Origin: Marthasterias glacialis
Taxonomy: Eukaryota; Echinodermata; Asteroidea; Forcipulatida; Asteriidae
Length of the DNA: 64,000 nt
NCBI GenBank assembly: GCA_911728455.2
Contig: OU452239.1
Location: 5,368,384-5,432,383 of the forward strand
Direction: 5' to 3'
The stretch's first letter is position 1. Each line of letters opens with the position of its first letter. The notes beneath the pieces were generated by a model. That model did no database searches and had not been told where the DNA came from. It worked only from the letters and a program-made list of their open reading frames with translations. The translations under genes and the position numbers were made by a program. This document shows positions 36,808 through 49,900 of this stretch, in pieces.

Positions 36808-36942
36808 ATGGCTTTTACATGCTTACCCAATGACTACCAAAATGATGAGCGTGGCACAATCGCCGCGTGTGACGAGAGTGCAAGGGGTTCATGGAGTTTT
36901 ATTATCAGTTATTTGATTCTGACGGATTCAAGAATGAATTAA
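36808..36942 (+). CDS. 44-codon small frame downstream of promoter-like region
   Basis: The frame begins MAFTCLPNDYQNDERGTIAA and ends in SYLILTDSRMN before TAA. The context GCAGCATGG is acceptable for initiation. Composition is balanced and CpG-containing, unlike the AT-rich translations nearby. It could be a short protein, a first exon read past its donor, or chance. No family is recognised. Confidence 0.15.
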   Translation: MAFTCLPNDYQNDERGTIAACDESARGSWSFIISYLILTDSRMN

Positions 36943-37728
36943 AATAATGCATTAAAGGATTATTTGTATGACACTGGTGCTGTGGTGACACACCGGAGTT
37001 ACAATTCAAGGTTTCTTGTCTAAAGAACAGAAAAGGGTCACAATTTCACTTTTATTTTGAAAAGTACTTTAAAACATTAGTCCTTAAGTGCAAAACACCA
37101 TAAATAATCCAGTCAAACCAAAAGACATATAATGAGACTATCAGTATAGTGACTTCAATTTCTATCAGGTAATTGAAGTCAGTATATGGTGAACCATAAA
37201 TCAAACTCTCTAGTATTAACCAGCATTGGTTAGTTTCTACTTACACTCTGCAGTATGGATACAATGACATGATGTCACATTATAGTCAGGATAAATGGCT
37301 GGTTTGATTTGATGATAGTTTCTGGGGCTGAAGATACAGGTGTTATGTCATTATACAATAATGTGTTATCACCCTTACCCCCACATATGCTTCACTGAGC
37401 TGTCACAGAGTATCATTTAAAACTGCAATAAGTCTATTCTTGTTAACAGTAATTAGTTATGGCAGGTTTTTTTCAAGTCAACGCCCTTAGTTCATCTACA
37501 CAGTGTAAAACCAAACCATTAGAGAGAGTATAATTTACATGTCCACAGTGTTTCTTTTAGTAAATGACCAGTAATAGAATGGGATAAAGATGAAATAAAT
37601 CAACAATAAAATATATAAATGAAGGATGGAGTTTTAATCAAAATATCTGTATAAAATTAAAAGGGATTGTACATCACCTTTTTTTTTAAGATTGAAGATA
37701 ATTCTATAAACAAACCATTTCATTGCTC

Positions 37729-37908
37729 AGTGCAAAAATGTTGTATCTCCATTTTGCAACATCATCGTATCTCGCACCAATATCGTACCTCCGTGCCTAT
37801 TGGTTTTGTGTGTACATCCGGGTTATTTTAACTAGGTAAAACGTTTTGACACTATCAAACTTGTGTGTAACGTAAGTGCCATTTTAGGAGATACAATGTT
37901 TTTGCACT
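37729..37908. mobile_element. 180-bp MITE with 22-bp terminal inverted repeats
   Basis: The left end AGTGCAAAAATGTTGTATCT and the reverse complement of the right end AGTGCAAAAACATTGTATCT, each followed by CC, match at 20 of 22 positions. The interior repeats a CGTATCTCGC / CGTACCTCCG phrase. There is no coding capacity. A shared TC dinucleotide borders both ends, too short to be sure of a target-site duplication. This is a typical non-autonomous DNA transposon shape. Confidence 0.8.
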
Positions 37909-37999
37909 TCAACCAACCTGTGATTATTGCAACAATTCAGTGGTTTATGTTTTATGAATTTGTTTGCTCGCTCATATCTTTCTTTAATACATGTATACT

Positions 38000-40900
38000 T
38001 AAGACGTACACAGACTTTTAAAGTCACTATGCCAATACTATTTACAGCAAACACCCAATGGTGTATAACCTTTAAACATATTCTTGAGTTCTGAGGGGGA
38101 CGGGTACACAGGTGAACTAAGGGCAGAGAAAAGGGGAAAAAAAACTGACCAAGCGTAAAGTAAAACTTGCATTGATTACAAACCCTGATGAGTAGGTCTA
38201 GAGGGAGTGTAGTAAGACGTCCTTACAGGCTAATCAAGACAAGAGTCAATATGCGTTAAGTACAGGATATAAGGCATTGAAGGCAATGCAAATGCTGAAG
38301 CAAGTCTCACATGAGACAGGACTACTTGAGTAAATCCATCTTGTGTTTCCGGTGAGCTTCTTATGACTGTGCTTCCATAGCAGCCTGGATTCCAGTCACT
38401 ACACATGCATATACCACAGCTGAAATTCAAAGAAGGGTCACTGCAAAGCTATTTATTGACCTGTTACTAGCAAAGCACTCTTACAAATCAATGTACCATC
38501 CACTTTATCACACTTCCCTTTCTGCCCAACCCACTTTTACCATACAGTATGGTCATATTAAAGTGCAAAGCAGCACGTGCTGGGGCAAATGAGCCGGGTT
38601 CCTTGCTAAGTACTTGTAGACTACATGCCCATACGCATGCCGCCTGCCTGATTTGACCCTTAACTTCCCTGTACACAAGCACTTCCTGACTTTTAGCAGA
38701 GATCGTCTCTCCTAGGATGCACCAAATGCACTTCTAAATATAGCCAAACAACTACTTGACAGGTGCTGAATTTCGCTGGCCAGTATTGGAGCTGCATGTT
38801 AGCTTGTCAGTGTCCAGGTACTCAGGTGAGCAGTAGGCACGGCCGTAGTGACCCGATAGCTACTCAACAACACATCTACGCTACGCTACGAGCAGCTTCT
38901 TCATAAATATGCCACTCTACTGTCATTCCTTCTGCCTGCTTGGCCCATATTCAACTGCCTGACCTGCTATCACACACCTTGCCTCCTGGCACTACAACCG
39001 TGGCCAAAACAACTACTGTTACCTCCACTATTTAATGGTTCCCCTTCTATGCCAACTGCTTCCTACTACTTTCTCTTGGCATTAGAAGAAGATAATGGGA
39101 GTTTCTATATGTAACCTATCCTGCCTGGGAAGTAATTACCATTCATCACACACACTCAGGACTTGTTTAAAGCAATAAAGCTTGTGTTAGTTCACATAAA
39201 GACATTATAGGCCTATAGGATTGGTAACTTCCAGAAGTACAAGTTATTATCTAAAAGCTTACTTGGTAAAAAGTTTGCTATAGCTCAACTTCCAGAGAAT
39301 TATTTCCACTGTCACCTTCAGGAATCGATGTGTTTGAATTAAGTCTAAGGGTAATCCAAAGTTTTGAACATATAAAGGTTGTACAAAGAATTCTACATTT
39401 AAAACCCTAAGTAGTACTTAGCAAATTGTGTGCATGCCACTATTGATACAAATGTTCATATTATAATCCCCACAGCATAATCAAGATGAATGCCGCTAGT
39501 GCAACATTTTTCAGTTTTATTTTTATTTTAGCATTTGTATTTCCTCTGTTGTTTCTATTTTAATCACCTCTTAAAAGTCTCTGACCCCTCCTTCCACATC
39601 ATATTACCTGTAAAACCATGAAACTGTTGGCAAGTTTAGACACCCCCTAATTGTAACAATATTACTGTGGGGGTGTATTTCAACATGTGATATAAAGACT
39701 TGCTTCTTGAACATAGTAAATAACTAGCCCCTTAACCAGCATATTGTGTACAAGTTCTGTATGCACTGAGAGGGTACATCCAATCAACTCTCCAGCTTGA
39801 TCCATTAACAGCAGCCAGCCACCAACCCGGTCATTACCACGCAGTGAAGACCGAGTCCTCATACTGTTATTCCCTAATTATAAGATGAACTGTCATAGAA
39901 AATTATTGAAGGTTTTTAATAATATTATGGCATATTTCTTGAAACAAGCTAGTATCATTCAATTGTGCAACACATCATTAAAATAAAGGCACAATTGGTA
40001 AATGAAATATTGTTTTGCATAATATTGGCAAAGAACTTAATATCCATAAAAGGATGATTCTTAATGAAAATAATACCTGAAAGATCTATACATGTATTGT
40101 ACAGTATGTTGATGCTCTGTATAGTCAGATACCCCTACATGGTTTTCCCCAGGTAAGATACAAACATGAATGATTCATTAGGGACTATACTATATCCACT
40201 TTAGCCTCCCTTCAAGATATCCATGAATTATGGGTAGGATGTGAGGCATTTGTGCTGAATGTGAAGACTAGACATGACTGCTGTCAAGCACATGACTAGT
40301 CTTCTTCAGCCACAACAGTCAAGGGCTTATAGTCTATCAGATACAAGATGAGGACCAAGGTGCAATAAATGCTGAAATATGAAACGGAAGTCCTGCAGTC
40401 AGCTGTGTAAAGATAACTGACAAGACACCTTAGCCACAAGTGCTGCCGCTATGGGGCTATTTGGTGACATTTTGCTACATGGTGTGGAACATTATGCATT
40501 TCAGCTTGTGGTCAAATGTGTACTTGCTCTGATGGCCTGCTACCACCAAAGCTCACAGGTTACACGTAGTTGGGCGCTACCGTCACAAGTTCTCAAATAA
40601 CTTGCCAAAATAAGCCAGTAAATAGATGCCTTCAATATAGAAGTTGGTATTATACCGGGTCATTGTGCTGGAGACCTGAGCCAGTGAGGCCGCTAGCTAT
40701 TTAGCTATATTCGTGCAGCTGTATAGAGCGGCAAATCGACAACAATTAGTTACACATGGCCTGTGATGAATTCACTGGCCACTATTGGTATTTTCCTGCC
40801 ACTATTCATACACAACAATTTGGGTGCTTTACAAATTGTGAATTATTAGTGAAAAGAAAATGTGTTGAATTGGCATGAGGGGTTTGTTTGGATAGGCTTT

Positions 40901-41570
40901 CAGCTGTTACGGGAACCACACACAATACAATCTTAATCTCTTTAAGTTTATTTCATCATTCCACAATCCAATTATAAAAGACTCTTACTGACAATTCAAA
41001 TGTTAATCATTCAAGGAATTCGGGGGAAAAATAAGCACAATTGAGATCCAATATGAGAAGAAAATATGATAGCGTATAAGTTGAGTATTGAAGATGTGTG
41101 AACAGTTGCTGTGAAGTCCCCTGGAGGAGGAAGCTTGGAAGCGGTCACCGCTGAACCACTCATTGACTAAACCACAATAATCTCAACCAATAGCTCACAG
41201 CCTGTAAATTTCCATCAGACACAAGTAGTTTGCAATGTTAGCTATAACAAGTGGGCAAAGTTTCAATCGCTTGGTCATGGAGCCACCTTTCAGTCCTTAG
41301 CCAATTGAAGAATTCATTTATTTTTCCTCATTTCTCCTCCTTTGCTGTTTTTGATTACCAGGGTGGGTTTTGAGTTCTGAACTAGTTATATTTCTCCATC
41401 ACTGAACTTGCATTACATACGAATGCACTTACTCAGTAAATCAACCAAAATGACATTGACAAAAGTCAAATCAATACAACCTTGGAAATAGGGTTTAAGA
41501 TATTATGACCATTACATCATTTTAAAACTAACAATAATTATAATTATGGTGTAACAGTAGGAGGTGATTT
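38000..41570. other. No gene seen; one hairpin
   Basis: Moderately AT-rich DNA with short frames. GAAGACTAG (40263-40271) and CTAGTCTTC (40296-40304) form a perfect 9-bp inverted repeat with a 24-base loop. A short CTACG triplication lies at about 38877-38890. Confidence 0.45.
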
Positions 41571-41574
41571 CAGG

Positions 41575-41880
41575 TTTTTTTTTATATATGTTTGGTTGTC
41601 AAGTGTAGCTGTCACCTGTGAGTGTTTGGCTATTCCTACTGTCACCTTGGATTGATTTGCCATCTCTTCTGTCACTTGGGATGGTTGGGTCATCTCTGAA
41701 TACCCCTGCAAGGGTTTTTGGTCATCTCTGCTGTCATTAAGAACTCTCTAGAACAACTAACTGGTCAACACGCCTGTCAATAACTGTTTAAGAAATGTTG
41801 TCATCTCTGCTGTCATCTAAGATGGTTTGGTCATCTCTACTATCACGTTGGATGGTTTTGCCATCTCTTCTGTCCTTTTG
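41575..41880 (+). repeat. Decayed 5' edge of the 30-bp minisatellite
   Basis: Loose copies of the GGTCATCTCTACTGTCA theme recur with irregular spacing before the perfect array. They carry many substitutions and insertions, as expected where unequal exchange no longer homogenises the units. Confidence 0.75.
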
Positions 41881-42300
41881 ATGGTTTGGTCATCCCCACT
41901 GTCAACTAAGATGGTTTGGTCATCCCCACTGTCAACTAAGATGGTTTGGTCATCCCCACTGTCAACTAAGATGGTTTGGTCATCCCCACTGTCAACTAAG
42001 ATGGTTTGGTCATCCCCACTGTCAACTAAGATGGTTTGGTCATCCCCACTGTCAACTAAGATGGTTTGGTCATCCCCACTGTCAACTAAGATGGTTTGGT
42101 CATCCCCACTGTCAACTAAGATGGTTTGGTCATCCCCACTGTCAACTAAGATGGTTTGGTCATCCCCACTGTCAACTAAGATGGTTTGGTCATCCCCACT
42201 GTCAACTAAGATGGTTTGGTCATCCCCACTGTCAACTAAGATGGTTTGGTCATCCCCACTGTCATCCTATATGGTTTGGTCATCTCCACTTTCTTCAAGG
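41881..42300 (+). repeat. 30-bp minisatellite, 12 identical copies plus 2 variants
   Basis: Units begin ATGGTTTGGTCATCCCCACT and end GTCAACTAAG. Twelve copies at 41881-42240 are identical at every base, followed by two variant copies ending at 42300. Because 30 is a multiple of 3, a 160-codon frame (41827-42309) runs through it as a MVWSSPLSTK decapeptide repeat. That is best read as a by-product. Perfect identity of 360 bp points to very recent expansion, or to an assembly estimate of a longer array. Confidence 0.97.
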
Positions 42301-42649
42301 ATGGTTTAGTTACCTCTATTACTATGCCTCATATATATTCATGATCCAGAGCTGAATTCTCACTGGTCTATTTACCATCACATGCCAGATGCTATCTCTG
42401 CTGTTGACTAAGCATGCGCGCAAGTATTCACTCATAGAATAAATATGCATGCGTAGTAGACTGTCTACAACACATGCGCTTTACAAAGTAATAGTGGAAG
42501 TGTCACACAGGTGTAGTATTCACCCCAGACAGCTACAACCACATGAAAAGATGGCAGCACACCCCTCAGTATTGGAAGTTGTAAAACTAGTTTGTAAATT
42601 TCCAATACTGAGGCAAGCGAATATCGACTGTCCACTCTCAAGCCATGTT
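42301..42649. other. Unique spacer between sister arrays
   Basis: About 350 bp with no recognisable units. A short inverted pair, TCAGTATTGGAAGTT (about 42567) and AATTTCCAATACTGA (about 42597), forms a stem of about 10-11 bp. It also contains two ATGCGC-type CpG strings. Confidence 0.5.
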
Positions 42650-43440
42650 ATGTTTGGTCATCTCTACTGTCATCCAGGCATCTCTACTGTCATTCCTAAT
42701 GTCACACAGGATGGTTTGGCCATCTCTACTGTCATCCAGGATGGTTTAGTAATTCCTAATGTCACACAGAATGGTTTGGTCATCTCTACTGTCATCCAGG
42801 ATGGTTTAGTCATTCCTAATGTCACACAGAATGGTTTGGTCATCTCTACTGTCATCCAGGATGGTTTAGTCATTCCTAATGTCACACAGGATGGTTTGGT
42901 CATCTCTACTGTCATCCAGGATGGTTTAGTAATTCCTAATGTCACACAGGATGGTTTGGTCATCTCTACTGTCATCCAGGATGGTTAAGTCATTCCTAAT
43001 GTCACACAGAATGGTTTGGTCATCTCTACTGTCATCCAGGATGGTTAAGTCATTCCTAATGTCACACAGAATGGTTTGGTCATCTCTACTGTCATCCAGG
43101 ATGGTTAAGTCATTCCTAATGTCACACAGAATGGTTTGGTCATCTCTACTGTCATCCAGGATGGTTAAGTCATTCCTAATGTCACACAGAATGGTTTGGT
43201 CATCTCTACTGTCATCCAGGATGGTTTAGTCATTCCTAATGTCACACAGAATGGTTTGGTCATCTCTACTGTCATCCAGGATGGTTAAGTCATTCCTAAT
43301 GTCACACAGGATGGTTTGGCCATCTCTACTGTCATCCAGGATGGTTTAGTCATTCCTATTGTCACACAGAATGGTTTGGTCATCTCTACTGTCATCCAGG
43401 ATGGTTAAGTCATTCCTAATGTCACACAGGATGGTTTGGT
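42650..43440 (+). repeat. 60-bp dimeric minisatellite (higher-order array)
   Basis: About 12.5 copies of a 60-bp unit made of two 30-bp halves. Half A runs ATGGTTTGGTCATCTCTACT to GTCATCCAGG; half B runs ATGGTTTAGTCATTCCTAAT to GTCACACAGA. Halves A and B are diverged relatives of the 30-bp unit at 41881, while dimers are nearly identical to each other. Four consecutive dimers (42961-43200) are identical. Variants GTTTAGT/GTTAAGT and CACAGA/CACAGG are shuffled among dimers. Open frames on both strands here are repeat artefacts; the TTAAGT variant closes one of them. Confidence 0.97.
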
Positions 43441-43800
43441 CATCTCTGTTGTCATTTTGATGGTTTCCACTTCTACTGCCACGACCTCAATGGTTCTCGA
43501 TCTGTCAAAAAGGAGGGTTAATTGGTCATTCCTGCTGCCACATGGGATGGTTTGGTCATCTCTACTGCTACCTAGGATTGTTTGGTCATCTCTACTGCTA
43601 CCTAAAATGGTTTTGTCATCTCTACTGAAATATGGGATGGTTTGGTCATACTGTCACCTAGGATGGTTTGGTCATATCTACTGTCACCTGGGATGGTTTT
43701 GTCATCTCCACTGTCATCTGGGATAGTTTGGTCACTTTGTGCTGTCACCTGGGATGGTTTGGTCATACTGTCACCTGGGATAGTTTGGTTGAAGTAATGG
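43441..43800 (+). repeat. Decayed 3' edge of the minisatellite locus
   Basis: About ten diverged units share GGTTTGGTCAT and CTGTCACCT-GGGATGG phrases. Several are shortened to about 20-29 bp, so the array breaks down gradually. Confidence 0.85.
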
Positions 43801-43886
43801 TAATGCTTCATTGTTGTCGTTGATGACCCCTAATATAGATATCCCTAAAAAAATGTTTTTGTAACCTCTTACGTCATTTAATTTTT

Positions 43887-43935
43887 TGGCTGTTCAGCCT
43901 TCAGCCGAACACCTATTGTTATATTTTGATTTTTT
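43887..43935 (+). repeat. Short dyad-rich string, possibly a dispersed-repeat end
   Basis: GGCTGTTCAGCC is itself a hairpin of 5-bp arms and is followed by TTCAGCCGAACACC and a T-rich run. Similar strings recur in invertebrate genomes in my recollection, but the family cannot be named from this copy. Confidence 0.25.
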
Positions 43936-43939
43936 TTAA

Positions 43940-46900
43940 ACCTCATTACAGATCAATTTCCAGGATCAATTATTTATGTTTAAAAATTCCACAAACTGTA
44001 TAAGGATATGCCAATCATTAGACAGTGTTTATTTAAAGATAGGTAAGTTTGATTTCAGCTGCAAACAAAGTACAATAGCAAACTGGTTGTGCAATTCAAC
44101 CTACTAACCCCAGAGTCCAAGCATTAATAGCCTTTCAACCATAGCTTAATCCTACCTAACACTCAGTCCATTCTACCAAACAAACCACTCAAAGGGATCT
44201 ATACTACTCTAGTGTTAAGCTCACTCCCAGATAGCAATACAAAGTGTTGAATCAATAGTAGAGTGTTTGCCTACATTGATAGTGATTGGCAAACAGTTTC
44301 ACTCTAAAGGCCCAAGTCAAACAGAACAATAATATCAGCTGCACAATAACAAACAAGGAGGTTGTACATGGTTCACTACTCTCTGCTGGAGCCAGTCAGT
44401 AGATATTTGTGTTGAGTAAGGACACTGTAAGGTTTTAAAGTATCAGGAGGTCACCCATACTCGCCCTTTTCAAAATATTTACATCAAATGATCCACCTGT
44501 GTGAAAATCAACTTAACTGTAACTTCCAGGGATGCTTTAAGATCCTCTTGTCTGTGTACTAAAGCCTCGAGCTTCCAATCTGTATGGTTTGATGAAGATG
44601 TACACTGAGTGAGAAGTCTAGGTGTTAAAATACTACAAACAGCTCTTATTATAGCCAATAGATTTCATAAAGATAAAGAATATTTCAGGGTGCAAATAGA
44701 GTATGGTGACATAACAAACCTCTCTAGACTGCATGTCCACCATACACAAAATCTGGTCCAACTAAATTGTCTGAATCTGAAGAGGTCATTCCAAAACTTA
44801 TTTTACAGAAGTGAGGTAACTAAGGCTCCCCCATATCTGTGCCCCCTCCCCCCTGCACCCCCATTTGAAATTGACTTTTGAAATTAAAAAACACCAAGAT
44901 AAAATGTTTCATTTTAAGATAGCATACCAAGAGCACTGAAAAGGAGCTTGTTCAGGAAAAATTGTACAGTTTGAAATAGTGCATCCCCTTGTGTCCCCTA
45001 AACTGTTACCCTACTTTCGCCATTGGTTAAGAGTAAATCTACAGAAACACCATAAGGGCCTGTGCACATACATAACAATACCTTTTAACATGGAATGAAA
45101 AAAGACTAAATTCTGTATTATACTTGAATATGACAGCACCTTGTTTCAATTGAATCTTGATTGAAGTGTTTTTCCGTCAGTGAATTGTAGACCTACATTA
45201 AATCTGACCTTCAGTTATTTTGAGCCCTCTCTATTTGTTTTAACAAGTTTCAGTGATTTGTCCACAGATTCGTATTATTTTCCTCATATTCCATAGTAAG
45301 ACTGACAAGTAAAAACAATAAAACGGCTTAGTGAAACCAAGGTTGAACTAAAACATCAGTTATTTTGATCTAATCTACTTTACCTTGTGTTCTTGAACTT
45401 TATGAAGGTAGGTACTCAATATTCTGTGATTGGTTTAACTTCTTATTGTTCACTTTCTACCATTAAGTCACATCACTGGAAATGGTCCAAATGTACTCAG
45501 ACTTTGAACAAGCAAATTGCTGATAAGGAAAGCCACAGCTGCTTTTCTCAAAAGAATAGTATTTTTGATTTGAATATTGAACATAAATCATACCCTTCAG
45601 GTAAGCCTAAACGGGTGATGCAACATGGGAATCATGGACAATTTCCTAGAATGGGTGAGCAAATTTAGCAAGATAAAACTTGCATTGCAGGCAAAATGTT
45701 TAAAATACTAAGTTCAATCATCACGTTCTCACACTCAAGGTCAGTGTGCTGTTAATGACTTTTATTTTTAATAATTTTACAAACATTTGTCACACTGTTA
45801 AAAAAAGATTTCACTGAAATTGGAGTGTTTATTTTTCACAGCAAAACTAAATTCTTCTATTTTCAAAAGAAAATAGTAAACTGAGTTTAATTTCAGCCTT
45901 TGATGATACATTAAGAGATTCTTGTCATGCGGTGATCAGCTGAGTTGATTTAACACTTGACAGTATTACTCCTTACCTAAATCAAAAATCCACAACACTA
46001 CAGTCAACCAGTCCTATCAGTAAAAAATAATAATACACTAAACCATTAGGTATCTAAATATCAGTTCCATTAGATTTGTTACATGGACTGATATCAAACT
46101 GGGATAAGTTAAACTTTATTCATTTTTGCAAGAATGGATAGGGACAACATTGGCTTACAGTGCATTTTGACCATAACTCATTCTTTTAATTAGGTTACAT
46201 TTTTACTGAAACATGGAACTGGTTTGATGCAAAAATGTTGTACTGATTTAGTTATGTTTCTTTTCTTTTTTAGTATGTAAAGGAATTTTAAAGAAAGGTA
46301 TGACATTGCAGGTTTACAAAAAACAGTTCCAACATAAACACAACACTGCAAGCCTATTATTTTTTTTTTTTATATTTTGAATTTTGTATAGAAAATGTAT
46401 GTTCCATTTTTGAATCATTTTGATTTGTTTCATTGTTGATATAATACTTTTGTCCACAAATCGCAGAGGAAAAATCTTTAAATTGCGATTGAAAAAAAAT
46501 AAATAATAATAATGGAAGAGCATCATGATTTTCACAGTTTTGTAGTGATATACTGTACTGTACCTGAATCAGTAGGCCTACACTACAATCAGTCAGAGTA
46601 GATAGTAATTGTGTACAATCTTTGTAAGTAAACATGACATGCAGTATTTCATTAAATACAGACAGTCTCTCCATAGCTTCCTTGTATCATCATTGTATAG
46701 ACCTATTTATATTACATGTATGACAGTTGGTAGCCAGTGGATACCAGTCCAGCAATTGCCTACTGACATGTAAATAACCTTGGCATACATAGAGAATATA
46801 ACCAGCTTTTCCAAAATGCCTAAAAGCTAATCCTATTTTGAAGCAGCACCACTTAAGAGATTACACAAAAGGATGAACACAATGACATGAGTCAGTGGTT

Positions 46901-49900
46901 GAGAAGAGCTGTAGGTCTTGGCCCCAACACCCTATTTATTCCTAACTTGCAGTCTTTCATATGTAAAATGCATATAAATATGGATGCTACACTTCTGTGC
47001 ATTATTGTTCCAGTGGTGAATAGTACAATGAAATTCCCATTGTGCTACAATGGAAATGAATTACCATAGAGTGAGGTTTCATGCTTTTATGCAAGCCAGG
47101 AAGAATGCTGGCAATTATCATTTGTTATGCAGAAAATGCCAATAAAATTTAACAAAACAGCGACCAAAAACCATCAGGAATGCTCTAGAACTGTAAGCTA
47201 AATTAAAAATCCACGATTCAGGTAAAGCATTTAAAAAATCATGTAGTAAAATGTATTTCCATGTAAAATTATTCTGTTTTCCCGCATCAGAATAATTAAA
47301 CATTGTACATAAATCAAACCATGAGTGACAATAACAAAAAACAAACATGTTTTTCATATCAAAGCTATGTTTAAATTGTGTGAGCCATATTATCCAAAAT
47401 GGGAAGGAATTACCACAGACTGACTCGGAGTGAAAACACAATATTGCTCACTTTTTTATCTTTATTTTGGTCATAATATTTCTAATTTGACATGTTTTCT
47501 TCTAATACAATGATTTTATTTAGGCTGAGAACCAGTAGTCAAGTTCAATCTTGCTACAACCAGCAGCTTCTTTTATTTGTAAATGAAACAGTTATGTAAA
47601 GGAAAGAATGAAATAATTTCATATTTTCTGAAAGATTATTGGCTGGGGTTAAGGGTTACCACCTGTCTACAAAGCTTGAATTTATAAACAATAAAGTAAT
47701 TTTTAGACAATAATTCTACCATGGTCTTTTGTATACACAGTACATATCCTATACAAGTAGAATGCTCCAATCCACTCTAATAACAGCTGACAAAATAACA
47801 GTGCCTACACAGCATTGAACTTAACAGAGTTCAATTTAACTTTAATCTCATCAAAATACCCCCCCACCTTTACCCCCCCCCTACTTGTCAATAATTAACT
47901 CAGACAACAAATACTTGAGATTTTCCTGCCATTCTTGGAACATTGAATAATGTGAGTACACATCTTAGTCTCTGTGATTGTAGTAAAAGCCCCTGTTCAG
48001 TCAGTGCTGTAATCATCAATGGGGGATTTACAGCAGTCTTTTAATCCTATTAAACAGACAGGCATCACCTCAAATTTAATTGCTGAGGATTTTACCTGTC
48101 AGCCTCTACCCCCTTATGTATAAATGGCAAGCCATGCTGGGCTCTCCGGTGTATTGCATACACATACATCAGTGAGGGCTCTCACGTACTTTTCTTGAGC
48201 AGCGGCAGTGAACTAGCAAAGGAAGGGCCCATGAACAGGGGGTATGCATACTGGTGTCTCCTAGATTGTTATGCTCGGCACTGAAATGCATTCACAGGAA
48301 TGATTTCATTTAGCGCTTGACGAGACTCATCAAGGAATTCCCTCCAGTAGAACTCAGTAAAGTGGGGTGTTTATCAAGGCACAATCTACTAACATTAAGA
48401 TTGGTATAGTGGAATGATTTGTGACAGCCTAGCGTTATAACACAGTCAGACAGTGGCTTCATCTTTATGTATGACATACATTCATGCTTCGTCTCATTAC
48501 ATTACTACAACCCACATTCTAGTTCAAGTCATGCGGACAATAATCACGCCAAGTTAAATGGACAGAAAAATTTATATCCGTTCACATTTGTTCATTAATT
48601 TGCCGGAAAAATGCTGAGAGTGTATGAAAACACACTCATACATATAGTACAACCCACTTTATGACTTTAACTCATGTGTGTCATAATAAGTGAAATTTGT
48701 ACCTAACACATTAGCTTAATAATTATATAATCTAGGCTATACTGGAAGAACTACTAGCATTAAGCATGACTGATGCTACAACCCAATGTCTGACTCAAGT
48801 CACAGGTAGAATATTCATTAATCCATAGCAAGCTATACTGAATGATAAGTTTCTGCAAGCTCACATATTTATTAACATGTTGTCAACATGGCAAGCCAAC
48901 ATAATAGCTCAAGATAGTGTTCAGTTTTAATTACAAGTCAATCTATGGGCCTTAAGTACATCTGCATCAAATTTTCTTAAAGAGTTTAACCAATGAATTT
49001 CATAACAACCTTAAAAACTCTCACTGTACACCCCATTGACTCAAGCAATGAAGACACTGAGACCGCATTGTGGGAAATAATTCCAATCTGTTTGTATTAC
49101 TAGAATCCACACTATTAGCAGTATACCCTATATACTACAGTGTGAATCTTCTTATAGGGAAGACCACTTCTGTTCATTCTCCATTACCAATTCACATCTC
49201 ATCACGGATTACTGTGTTTCCTCTTCAAGTCTAGTATGTACTACCTTCATAATCTAATAAGGAAATAATACGCTGCTGAAATCATTTATGTCTGTATGGA
49301 TCATAAAAAAGAACCGATGCTGTACTCCAGAAACTGTTACTCTGAAAATACACTCCCAAACTAAAACAAGGGCCAAACTCAAACGACTTCATCCTAGTCG
49401 TGGTAAAGTGTGATATACAATGTGATTTTTAACCTAACATATAGGGGAATAGCCACACCTTAATCTCCCCCCCCAATACTCTAACTCTGGATCCACCCAC
49501 CTCTTTCTGAATCAATGTACATCAGATAGGGAGTATAACGTGTCACAGTATTGATTGCTCACAGTGTTGATAATATAAGGTAAGAGTGATATTCAAGAAT
49601 GGAGTCTTCCTGTGTTTGACATATTAATTTCCCTTCCTATGATGTGATGACAGCTGCTACTACCTGTAATAAGCGGCAAATATACAAATGCAATAATTGC
49701 TAGATACGTACATTGTCTCATCAAATGAACCCACGTATTCTATTCAGCTATAGTAATGATTAGACTAGAATCTTCAGTTTCACAGTAGATTGTCTCATGT
49801 AAATATAGACACTATTGAAGGATCCATGCACAGTTGTTTTTACACAGAATATTTGGGCTGATCCAGTACCACGGGAGGAGCTCACCCCACATCTGCCACA

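Noticed and set aside
42670-42975. 101-codon minus frame with MTKPSWMTVE-type repeats
   Set aside because: It is the reverse translation of the 60-bp minisatellite; the plus strand is open too, and neither has flanking coding sequence.
41881-43440. CRISPR array
   Set aside because: Units are contiguous with no unique spacers, and the DNA is eukaryotic in character.
45602-45652. 51-bp mini-exon
   Set aside because: Acceptor- and donor-like strings are too common in 64 kb, and the peptide matches nothing known to me.
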